64,000 nucleotides of DNA, taken from the NCBI GenBank assembly GCA_015709635.1, contig CP054180.1, positions 930,001 to 994,000 of the forward strand, read 5' to 3'. Of the stretch, positions 56,061 to 64,000 are shown in pieces. Positions within the stretch are counted from its first letter, which is position 1. Each line of letters starts with the position of its first letter. The stretch is from Gammaproteobacteria bacterium (GTDB lineage Bacteria; Pseudomonadota; Gammaproteobacteria; Burkholderiales; Nitrosomonadaceae). Both the position numbers and the translations under genes were made by a program. Under the pieces are notes generated by a model. That model had not been told where the DNA came from, did no database searches, and saw nothing but the letters and a program-made list of their open reading frames with translations.

Positions 56061-57755
56061 ATGAATTTAAGTAAAACAAAAATACTGCAGCCCATCCAGA
56101 AAAAACTGGAAAATACCAATATAATTCTGGTCGGTATGATGGGTGCCGGTAAAACAACCATCGGCAAAGCACTGGCGGGTTCTCTGGGCAAGGAATTTGT
56201 CGATTCCGATCACGAGATTCAGGAACGTACCGGGGTAAAAATTCCGGTGATTTTTGAAATCGAAGGGGAAGCGGGTTTTCGTAAACGGGAATCGGAAGTG
56301 CTGCTTGAACTGACCCGCAAACGGAATATCATTCTGGCTACCGGCGGTGGTGCCGTTCTGAATCCCGACAATCGGCAATTATTGAAACAAAACGGTATCG
56401 TGGTTTATTTGCGGGCATCGGTCAACGATCTGTACCGGCGCACCCGGCATGATAAAAACCGACCGCTACTGCAAACGCAGAATTTGTATGCAAAGCTGAA
56501 CGAGCTGTACGTGCAGCGGGATGCGCTGTACCGGGAAACCGCCCATATCATCATCGATAGCGGAAAACAAGGTGTCCGTTTTTTAGTCCAGAAACTGATC
56601 AACAAATTATTATCGATAGATTTCAACACGATTATGCAAGGTGGCCAGAGAAATACGATGCAAACCATTACGGTCGATTTTACCCCTTCATCGGAAAAGC
56701 GCAGTTATCCGATCCATATCGGACACGGCATTTTACAGCGAGCTGATTTGATCGCGTCGTACTTGCCGCAAAAGCGCGTCGCCATCGTCAGCAATACCGC
56801 GATTGCACCGCTTTATCTGGAGAAACTGCAAACGGCGCTGGAAAAGCGCGGTGTCCATTCCGTTCCGATCATTCTCCCGGATGGCGAAGTGCATAAAAAC
56901 TGGGAAACCTTGAATTTGATTTTTGATGCCTTGCTGACCAATCATTGTGAGCGGAATACCGCGCTATTGGCGCTGGGCGGCGGCGTGGTGGGCGACATGA
57001 CCGGCTTTGCGGCGGCGACTTATTTGCGCGGCGTACCGTTTATTCAGATACCGACGACCTTGCTGGCGCAAGTGGATTCCTCGGTCGGCGGCAAAACCGG
57101 TATCAATCATCCATTGGGTAAAAACATGGTCGGCGCTTTTTATCAACCGCGCATGGTGTTGACTGATAGTGCGACTTTGGAGACTTTGCCGGACAGAGAA
57201 TTACGTGCGGGTCTTGCCGAAGTGATCAAGTATGGTTTGATCCGCGATCCGGCTTTTTTTGATTGGCTGGAACAAAATATGCACCGTCTGCTGGCACGCG
57301 ACCCAGTCACGATGAACGAAGCAATCCAGCGCAGTTGCGAGAACAAAGCGGAAATCGTCGCGGCCGATGAAAAGGAAAAAGGCATTCGTGCCTTGCTGAA
57401 TCTGGGGCACACATTCGGTCATGCGATTGAAAACGGCATGGGGTACGGCACTTGGTTGCACGGTGAAGCCGTAGCCGCCGGGACCGTATTGGCGGCGGAA
57501 TTGTCGCGGCGCATGAAACTGATCGGCGATGCTGATGTACAGCGCATCCGCAAGATTTTTATCCAAGCCGGATTGCCGGTGACCGCACCGCAAATGGCAG
57601 CGGAAAAGTATGTGCAATTGATGGCACTGGATAAAAAAGTGGAGTCCGGAAAAATGCGCTTCATTGTGCTTAACCGCATCGGTGAAGCGGTAATGCGTGC
57701 GGATATTGCGCCTGATGTTTTGAACGAAACTATTCTGACATGTATGGCGGAATGA
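56061..57755 (+). CDS. aroKB: Bifunctional shikimate kinase / 3-dehydroquinate synthase
   Basis: Single frame of 564 aa joining two shikimate-pathway enzymes. Residues 15-190 are AroK: P-loop GMMGAGKTTIG, FRKRESE and the ATGGGAVL motif. From about residue 200 (MQTITVDF) AroB follows, with NAD-binding GGGVVGDMTGFAAATY, the LLAQVDSSVGGKTGIN block and GHTFGHAIENG metal ligands. In most betaproteobacteria these are adjacent separate genes; here no stop separates them, but an internal ATG at 56658 with AGGTGG upstream could still give free AroB. The stop overlaps the next gene as ATGA. Confidence 0.94.
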   Translation: MNLSKTKILQPIQKKLENTNIILVGMMGAGKTTIGKALAGSLGKEFVDSDHEIQERTGVKIPVIFEIEGEAGFRKRESEVLLELTRKRNIILATGGGAVLNPDNRQLLKQNGIVVYLRASVNDLYRRTRHDKNRPLLQTQNLYAKLNELYVQRDALYRETAHIIIDSGKQGVRFLVQKLINKLLSIDFNTIMQGGQRNTMQTITVDFTPSSEKRSYPIHIGHGILQRADLIASYLPQKRVAIVSNTAIAPLYLEKLQTALEKRGVHSVPIILPDGEVHKNWETLNLIFDALLTNHCERNTALLALGGGVVGDMTGFAAATYLRGVPFIQIPTTLLAQVDSSVGGKTGINHPLGKNMVGAFYQPRMVLTDSATLETLPDRELRAGLAEVIKYGLIRDPAFFDWLEQNMHRLLARDPVTMNEAIQRSCENKAEIVAADEKEKGIRALLNLGHTFGHAIENGMGYGTWLHGEAVAAGTVLAAELSRRMKLIGDADVQRIRKIFIQAGLPVTAPQMAAEKYVQLMALDKKVESGKMRFIVLNRIGEAVMRADIAPDVLNETILTCMAE

Positions 57756-58870
57756 ATCAGGTTACTTATGCGGTATCCGCCGCTAATTCACGCGGACGCG
57801 CGATCCACGAAGAACCGCCCGCCGGGCGCAGTGAATTTCAGCGCGATCGCGATCGCATCATACACTCCGCCGCTTTCCGGCGGCTGGAGTATAAAACCCA
57901 GGTTTTTGTCAATCATGAAGGGGATTTATTCCGCACGCGCCTGACCCATAGTTTGGAAGTGGCGCAAATCGGGCGCTCGATTGCAAGAAACCTGGGATTG
58001 AACGAGGATCTGGTCGAAGCCATCACGTTGGCGCACGATCTGGGGCACACACCCTTTGGGCATGCCGGCCAGGATGCGCTGAATGAGTGCATGCGTGCTT
58101 ACGGTGGTTTCGAACATAACCTGCAATCTTTACGCGTGGTCGATGTACTGGAGGAGCGATACGCAGCATTCGATGGTCTGAATCTTTGCTACGAAACCCG
58201 TGAAGGGATATTGAAGCATGTCGCCAGGAAAAGCATTCCGAAACTGGGCGCCTTGGGCGAACGCTTTGTGCAGCATAAAAGGCCCTCGCTGGAAGCGCAA
58301 TTGGCCAATCTCGCCGATGAGATCGCGTACAACAACCACGATGTCGACGATGGCCTGCGCTCGGGGTTGATCACTTTACAACACATGCAGGAAGTGTCCA
58401 TTTTTTCCCGTCACTTGAAACAAGTGCAGGATCGATATCCCTTGCTACCAGAACGCAGAATGGTGTACGAAACGGTGCGTAGTATGATCAATACCTTGGT
58501 CACCGATCTGATCCGGCAAAGTACTTGCAATATCCAAGACGCCGCAATCGAAAGCTTGACCGATGTTCATGCCGCACCGCCGTTGATCGGATTTAGCCAG
58601 CAGATAAAAAAGGAACAGCAGGAATTGAAGAAATTTCTGTTCGATAATTTGTACCGGCATTTTCGCGTCGTACGTATGAGCAACAAGGCGCATCACACGA
58701 TCGAGCGGTTATTCTCGGCGTTTAGCACGGAGATTCAATTGCTGCCGACCAAGTATCAGAAAAAATTCGAGCAGGAAGGACATCAGGCGATTGCGGATTA
58801 TATTGCTGGCATGACAGACCGGTATGCCATTAAGGAATACCAACGCTTATTCGCGATTGTGGAAAGCTAG
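57752..58870 (+). CDS. dgt: dGTP triphosphohydrolase-like HD protein
   Basis: HD-domain nucleotidase of about 372 aa that would hydrolyse dNTPs to nucleosides and triphosphate. RTRLTHSLEVAQIGR gives the first His, TLAHDLGHTPFGHAG the HD pair, and DEIAYNNHDVDDGL the last Asp. The ATG at 57752 is chosen for its four-base overlap with aroKB; 57740 is an alternative. The aroB-dgt order is common in proteobacteria. Confidence 0.92.
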   Translation: MNQVTYAVSAANSRGRAIHEEPPAGRSEFQRDRDRIIHSAAFRRLEYKTQVFVNHEGDLFRTRLTHSLEVAQIGRSIARNLGLNEDLVEAITLAHDLGHTPFGHAGQDALNECMRAYGGFEHNLQSLRVVDVLEERYAAFDGLNLCYETREGILKHVARKSIPKLGALGERFVQHKRPSLEAQLANLADEIAYNNHDVDDGLRSGLITLQHMQEVSIFSRHLKQVQDRYPLLPERRMVYETVRSMINTLVTDLIRQSTCNIQDAAIESLTDVHAAPPLIGFSQQIKKEQQELKKFLFDNLYRHFRVVRMSNKAHHTIERLFSAFSTEIQLLPTKYQKKFEQEGHQAIADYIAGMTDRYAIKEYQRLFAIVES

Positions 58871-59016
58871 GGAGGCACCGGAATTATGCAGCAATGAAGA
58901 TTCATCGGATTAACAATATACGCGCTAGCCATTCACTGGTAATATTAGCGCTCGAAAAAAGATTCGATACTGGCTAGGAGCAGCCTTTCAAAAGAAAAAA
59001 AATATAGGCTTTTTGA

Positions 59017-60090
59017 ATGACAACACTGAAAAATGATACGTTTTTACGCGCATTGCTGAGACAACCCGTTGAATACACTCCTGTCTGGTTAATGCGTCAG
59101 GCAGGCCGATATCTGGCGGAATATAACGAAACCCGGGCGCGCGCCGGGGATTTCTTATCGTTATGCAAAAATCCGGGGTTCGCGACCGAAGTCACGCTGC
59201 AGCCCCTGGCCCGCTTTCCATTGGATGCCGCGATATTATTTTCGGATATTCTGACCATACCTGATGCCATGGGACTGGGATTATATTTTGCCCACGGTGA
59301 GGGACCGATGTTCCAGCATCCTTTGCGCGAAGAAAAGGAAATCCGCGCACTCAAGGTTCCTGATCCCGGCGTGGAATTGCGATATGTGATGGATGCAGTT
59401 TCGCAGATCCGTAAGGCATTGGATAATCGTGTACCCTTGATCGGTTTTTCCGGCAGCCCCTTTACGCTGGCTTGTTATATGGTGGAAGGGCGCGGCGGTA
59501 CCGAATTCCGGGAAATTAAAACCATGCTGTATCAGCGTCCCGAGTTATTGCATCACATACTGACGGTAAACGCAGAAGCTGTGACGGCATATCTTAACGC
59601 CCAGATCGAATCCGGCGCACAGGCGGTGATGATCTTTGATACCTGGGGTGGTGCGCTTTCAGACGGAGCCTACAAGGAATTCTCGCTGCGCTATATGCAG
59701 CGGATTGTTGCCGGGTTGAAGCGGGAGCATGATGGCATGCGTGTTCCCAGCATTGTGTTCACCAAGGGCGGCGGTCTTTGGCTGGAAACCATTGCCGACA
59801 TAGGTTGCGATGCTGTCGGATTGGATTGGACCATTGATATTGGTGAGGCGCGGCGGCGTGTAGGCGATAAAGTCGCTTTGCAGGGGAATCTCGATCCGTC
59901 AGTACTTTTCGCATCTCCCGACGTCATTGCCAAAGAAGTGGCCAAGATATTGGTGAGTTACGGCAACGGCAGCGGGCATGTCTTTAATTTAGGTCATGGT
60001 ATTTCGCAATTTACGCCGCCGGAGAATGCCGCGGCATTGGTGAATGCCGTGCATACGCTAAGCCGTGAGTTTCATACGGTAAGGAATTGA
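59017..60090 (+). CDS. hemE: Uroporphyrinogen decarboxylase
   Basis: Converts uroporphyrinogen III to coproporphyrinogen III in haem synthesis. PVWLMRQAGRYLAEYNE (residue 18), FSDILTIPDAMG with the catalytic Asp, CYMVEGRGG and the end GHGISQFTPPENA are diagnostic; 357 aa is the normal length. It follows dgt by about 145 bases, a stretch with no gene. Confidence 0.97.
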   Translation: MTTLKNDTFLRALLRQPVEYTPVWLMRQAGRYLAEYNETRARAGDFLSLCKNPGFATEVTLQPLARFPLDAAILFSDILTIPDAMGLGLYFAHGEGPMFQHPLREEKEIRALKVPDPGVELRYVMDAVSQIRKALDNRVPLIGFSGSPFTLACYMVEGRGGTEFREIKTMLYQRPELLHHILTVNAEAVTAYLNAQIESGAQAVMIFDTWGGALSDGAYKEFSLRYMQRIVAGLKREHDGMRVPSIVFTKGGGLWLETIADIGCDAVGLDWTIDIGEARRRVGDKVALQGNLDPSVLFASPDVIAKEVAKILVSYGNGSGHVFNLGHGISQFTPPENAAALVNAVHTLSREFHTVRN

Positions 60091-60121
60091 GTGGATTTGA
60101 ATTATCGTTGCGGGTAGTTTT

Positions 60122-60791
<670 letters not shown>

Positions 60792-60817
<26 letters not shown>

Positions 60818-62066
60818 TCTGCGCTACCGCGTCGCTGTAGCATTGGCGACATTCAGTATTTTCACTGTCGGTACCTTGTGCATTATTCTTTATTTCGCTT
60901 CCGATAACATTGAGGAAGCGCATATTGAACAAGTGATTAAAATGGAAATGGATCATCTTGTTCATCGCTACCAGAAACACTCGGATTTTATTTCCCAGGT
61001 CGGTTCGCATCTGAAAAGTTACGTTGTTCGTAATATGGAGGAAGAACTCCGGTTGCCCGCTTATTTGCGGGGGCTCAATCCGGATTATCACAGGATCTAT
61101 TACGGAACGGAGGATTTTCACGTCCTGGTGCATGCCATTGGCGAGGTAAAGTTTGTGGTTGCCTACCGTATTACGCTCCATAAACAGCGTTTGCGCGAAC
61201 TAAGACTATTGATCGTATTGTCATGGCTCATTGTGGTTGCGATCGCTTTTTTTGTCGGCTATCTGCTTGCTAAAGTTTTGGTTCAGCAAGTAACGGATTT
61301 GGCGGAACGAGTCAATCGGCTGGCACCCGGTGATGCGCAGCTCGGGCTTTTGGCGCAGCAGGATATGGATGAGGAAGTCGCGCAGCTGGCGCGAGCGCTG
61401 GATGATTATCAGAATCGCATTAAACGCATGCTGCAGCGCGAACAAGAATTTACCGCGAATATCAGTCACGAATTAAGGACACCGATCACAACCATTCTGA
61501 CCAGTTGCGAATTATTGATGACGGGTGCGGATATTCCGGCCAAAGCTTATCATCGCGTAAAAATGATCGAATCTGCCGCCACTCGCATGGGGGAGCAATT
61601 GCAAGCATTATTGTTCCTTGCGCGTGAACAAGCATTGGGTGTTATAGAAACCGTCGCCGTGGCGGAGTGTGTATACGACGCTGCGGATCCGCTCTGTACC
61701 GAAATCGCCAGGAAGAATCTTACGTTTGAGGTGCTGATTGCTCCTGACGTGGTACTGAGCGTCAACCGGCAGGCATTGCATACGGCATTGATGAATCTGA
61801 TCCGAAATGCCGTGCAATATACCCAGCAAGGTTATATCCGGATTGAATTTAATAATCGGCGTCTATCCGTTTCGGATTCCGGCATAGGAATAGAGCCGGC
61901 CTATTTACCGTTGCTTTATGAACGGTTCTTTCGCGGCTCTTCGCAAGGAGAGGGATTGGGGATCGGGCTTGCGATTGTAAAGCGGATCTGCAATCACTAT
62001 GGCTGGAATATTGAAGTCGATAGTACACCGGGAAAAGGCACAACTTTCCATATCATTTTTCCCTGA
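60792..62066 (+). CDS. Sensor histidine kinase
   Basis: Protein of 424 aa beginning at GTG. Two membrane helices (about residues 15-37 and 140-160) flank a sensor region of about 100 residues (MEMDHLVHRYQKHSDF). HAMP follows, then the phospho-His motif NISHELRTPITTIL (about 230), the N box LIRNAVQYT and G boxes SDSGIGIEP and GEGLGIGLAIV. Partner of the response regulator upstream. The small sensor domain is not recognised, so the signal is unknown. Confidence 0.93.
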
Positions 62067-62369
62067 ATGCCCTGATAAATAGTAGGTATTGTCTTCACGA
62101 ATTCTTCACATTTCCTGTGTTAACGTTTCCGCGTGAAGGGCAATTCAGTCACGGGTTTCAGGTCTAAGCAGAGTGTTTCTGATCGTCACATACTTCAATC
62201 AAGTTGTTACGCTTCATAAAATCTCGGTGCAAGAATTGGATCTCCCAAAAATCTTATGACTTCTGGGATTAGCTATTTTTAGTTCCGAATTTACAGCACT
62301 CTGAGTGATACTGAAGAAGAATTTTTATAAACCAGAATTATACATAATCAATAAAATAGGGAGTGTTGC
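62067..62369. other. Intergenic stretch before sbtA
   Basis: About 300 bp holding the presumed sbtA promoter. GGGAG is six bases before the ATG. I see no certain LysR-type or other operator. Confidence 0.4.
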
Positions 62370-63326
62370 ATGACTACTATACAACCGGTAGTTTTCTTTT
62401 TTGTCGCAGGGGTTTTGGCAGGGGTCATAAAATCAGACCTGAAAATACCCGAAGCTCTGTATAAGAGTTTAAGTCTCTTTCTTTTGATCGCCATCGGCTT
62501 TAAGGGTGGTGTGTCAATGGCCAAGTACGAAATTATGGAAGTACTGCCCATTGCTGTTTCCATGGTAGTTTTAGCGGCACTTATTCCACTGACCGCTTAT
62601 CCAATTTTGCGATTCATCGGTAAGTTCACGCAAGCGGATGCGGGCGCCATCTCCGCACATTACGGCTCGGTGAGCGCAGTAACTTTTGCGGTGGGTGTTG
62701 CCTTTCTGGCTGCTAAAAACGAACCTTCCGAAGGTTATATGGTGTTGATTATGGCGCTGATGGAAATTCCTGCATTGGTAACCGGTACAGTTCTGGCGCG
62801 TGCGGGTGCTGGCGGTGAAAAAACCCAATGGGGTAAATTGATGCACGAAATTTTGACCGGTACCAGTCTTTATCTATTGATTGTCGGTGTCATTATCGGT
62901 TACTACGCAGGTGTAGTTAAACTGGTATCGCCATTGGATAAAATGTTCATGGACCTGTTCATGGGTGTATTAGCCTTCTTCTTGCTTGAGATGGGCTTGC
63001 TGGCATCAGCTCGATTGAAAGCCGTGCTAGATAAAGGGGTCTTCATTATTGCATTTGGTATTGTATTCCCGTTAACGGCTGGAATGTTTGGCGCTTATTT
63101 GGGATGGTTGTTCGGATTATCGGAAGGCGGTACTATGCTGCTGGCAGTCTTGTATGCTAGCTGTTCCTATATTGCTGCGCCTGCAGCGATGCGCATTGCA
63201 GTTCCGGATGCCGATCCTGCGCTTTCGATTGGTGCGTCTCTAGGTGTAACCTTCCCCTTTAACATATTTATCGGGGTACCGATTTACTGGGAAATGTCAC
63301 ACTGGTTTCATGGCATCGCAGTTTAA
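62370..63326 (+). CDS. sbtA: SbtA-family sodium-dependent bicarbonate transporter
   Basis: Inner-membrane protein of 318 aa with about ten helices in two inverted halves. Opens QPVVFFFVAGVLAGVIKSDL, with ISAHYGSVSAVTFAVG and SCSYIAAPAAMRIAVPDADP, motifs shared with cyanobacterial SbtA. It would import bicarbonate with sodium for carbon fixation, fitting an autotroph. The PII-like SbtB gene follows after 42 bases, strongly supporting the assignment. Confidence 0.88.
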   Translation: MTTIQPVVFFFVAGVLAGVIKSDLKIPEALYKSLSLFLLIAIGFKGGVSMAKYEIMEVLPIAVSMVVLAALIPLTAYPILRFIGKFTQADAGAISAHYGSVSAVTFAVGVAFLAAKNEPSEGYMVLIMALMEIPALVTGTVLARAGAGGEKTQWGKLMHEILTGTSLYLLIVGVIIGYYAGVVKLVSPLDKMFMDLFMGVLAFFLLEMGLLASARLKAVLDKGVFIIAFGIVFPLTAGMFGAYLGWLFGLSEGGTMLLAVLYASCSYIAAPAAMRIAVPDADPALSIGASLGVTFPFNIFIGVPIYWEMSHWFHGIAV

Positions 63327-63368
63327 AAAAGACTGAATTAATTAACCTACTATCAATGGGAAAAGTTT

Positions 63369-63686
63369 ATGAATAATACGATCGCAATGAAACGATTCGA
63401 GATCGTCATCGGTATTGAACAGCTCGATCAACTGACTGAATTATTGGATAGATGCGCAGTGCGCGGTTATACGGTTCTTAAAAATGCAGGTGGTCTTGGG
63501 TCACGTGGTGTACGTGACCCGGGTGATGTTTTAATGGAACAGGAAAATGTCATGGTTGTACTCGCCTGTAAAGATGAGCAAGCGCAAAAAGTAGTGAGCG
63601 AATTGAGACCGGCATTGAAGGGATTGGGAGGCATGTGCCTGATTTCGGATTGCCTGTGGCTTGAAGGGCCGGCTGTTTCTTACTAA
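63369..63686 (+). CDS. sbtB: SbtB-like PII-family regulator
   Basis: Small trimeric-type PII-like protein of 105 aa. The ferredoxin-like core reads KRFEIVIGIEQLDQLTELLD, with a loop GLGSRGVRDPGDV in the place of the T-loop and VMVVLACKDEQAQKVVSELR. It lacks the Cys pair that ends many cyanobacterial SbtB proteins (end here LEGPAVSY). SbtB binds adenine nucleotides and gates SbtA; by position it should do so here. Confidence 0.85.
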   Translation: MNNTIAMKRFEIVIGIEQLDQLTELLDRCAVRGYTVLKNAGGLGSRGVRDPGDVLMEQENVMVVLACKDEQAQKVVSELRPALKGLGGMCLISDCLWLEGPAVSY

Positions 63687-63841
63687 TTATCAGTTTTATA
63701 GGATTTATCATCCGGTTTGCTGCAGTGCGAGTAAAGAATTTGATTCATTTACACCGTATTGCAGCAAACTGAATCATTAACAAAAATGGAATAAGCAGGT
63801 GTAGTCATTATTCAATGTGATTCGCTTGCACATTCCTGGTC

Positions 63842-64000
63842 ATGCAGAAAAAAACTCCCCCGCTATTACGCATTGCTCGTTTGATCCGTTTATTGCTTCA
63901 TGTGGTCTCAGGTTTATTACAATCAATTATTTACCCCTATTTTCCTCTGCACATTCAGCGGAATATGATGCAACGTTGGGCTGACGGGTTATTATCGATT
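63842..64000 (+). CDS. Lysophospholipid acyltransferase (PlsC-like), N-terminal part
   Basis: Fifty-three residues to the window edge: a basic start MQKKTPPLLRIARLIRLLLH, a hydrophobic helix and PLHIQRNMMQRWADGLLSI. The RWxxxLLxILG-type lead-in is that of 1-acylglycerol-phosphate acyltransferases. The catalytic HXXXXD lies beyond the window. An inverted repeat, GTTTGCTGCA with its complement, lies between sbtB and this gene near 63717-63770. Confidence 0.6.
   Translation, partial: MQKKTPPLLRIARLIRLLLHVVSGLLQSIIYPYFPLHIQRNMMQRWADGLLSI

Overview
The window looks like a chromosomal segment of a betaproteobacterium, most likely a Nitrosomonas-type ammonia oxidiser (Nitrosomonadaceae). The reasons are an exosortase-B/Eps exopolysaccharide locus with PEP-CTERM proteins, an AroK-AroB fusion, a periplasmic multicopper oxidase with a cupredoxin partner, an SbtA/SbtB bicarbonate-uptake pair, and the general protein similarity. 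This assignment rests on recalled family resemblance, not on a search.

Layout. (1) 1-2.4 kb: the end of a GGDEF/EAL signalling protein and a zinc alcohol dehydrogenase. (2) 2.8-12.1 kb: a same-strand exopolysaccharide locus, epsD-epsE-epsF-epsG-xrtB-epsI followed by a polymerase/ligase-type membrane protein and a Wzx-type flippase. (3) 12.2-42.9 kb: a long accessory region crowded with insertion sequences and remnants (two IS5-like copies, IS427-like, IS1016-like, IS30, IS3, two IS200-like plus a fragment, IS481, two IS1595). It carries a broken ImmA-like/DUF4411 toxin-type module, an orphan TIR-like (ThsB-type) protein, an intact operon of an ATP-grasp ligase, a GNAT acetyltransferase and a DapF-like epimerase, an intact PEP-CTERM protein, decayed polysaccharide genes, a frameshift-shattered mobile-element operon of large proteins, a papain-like protease and a broken HAF-repeat PEP-CTERM gene. 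(4) 43.0 kb: tRNA-Lys at the edge of that region. (5) 43.5-64 kb: an intact core-like region with cysD-cysN, galE-galU, the cupredoxin/multicopper oxidase pair, an RND efflux pair, aroKB, a dGTPase-like gene, hemE, a two-component system, sbtA-sbtB and the start of a plsC-like gene.

How the genes fit together. EpsD-G and EpsI with XrtB form an export and surface-sorting system; the proteins at 20.6-21.7 kb and 40.7-41.8 kb carry its PEP-CTERM sorting tail. GalE and GalU can supply UDP-sugars for the polymer. The locus has no glycosyltransferases here: it stops abruptly at an IS5-like element, and decayed polysaccharide-modifying genes appear 15 kb further on, so IS activity may have split it.

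The strongest pattern in the window is decay: about twenty reading-frame breaks lie between 12.3 and 42.4 kb, and I see none in the flanking core genes. Candidates for overlooked biology are the Ddl-like/GNAT/DapF-like operon, the ImmA-like/DUF4411/small-peptide module, the orphan TIR protein, the shattered polyvalent-protein operon and the membrane-anchored copper protein pair.
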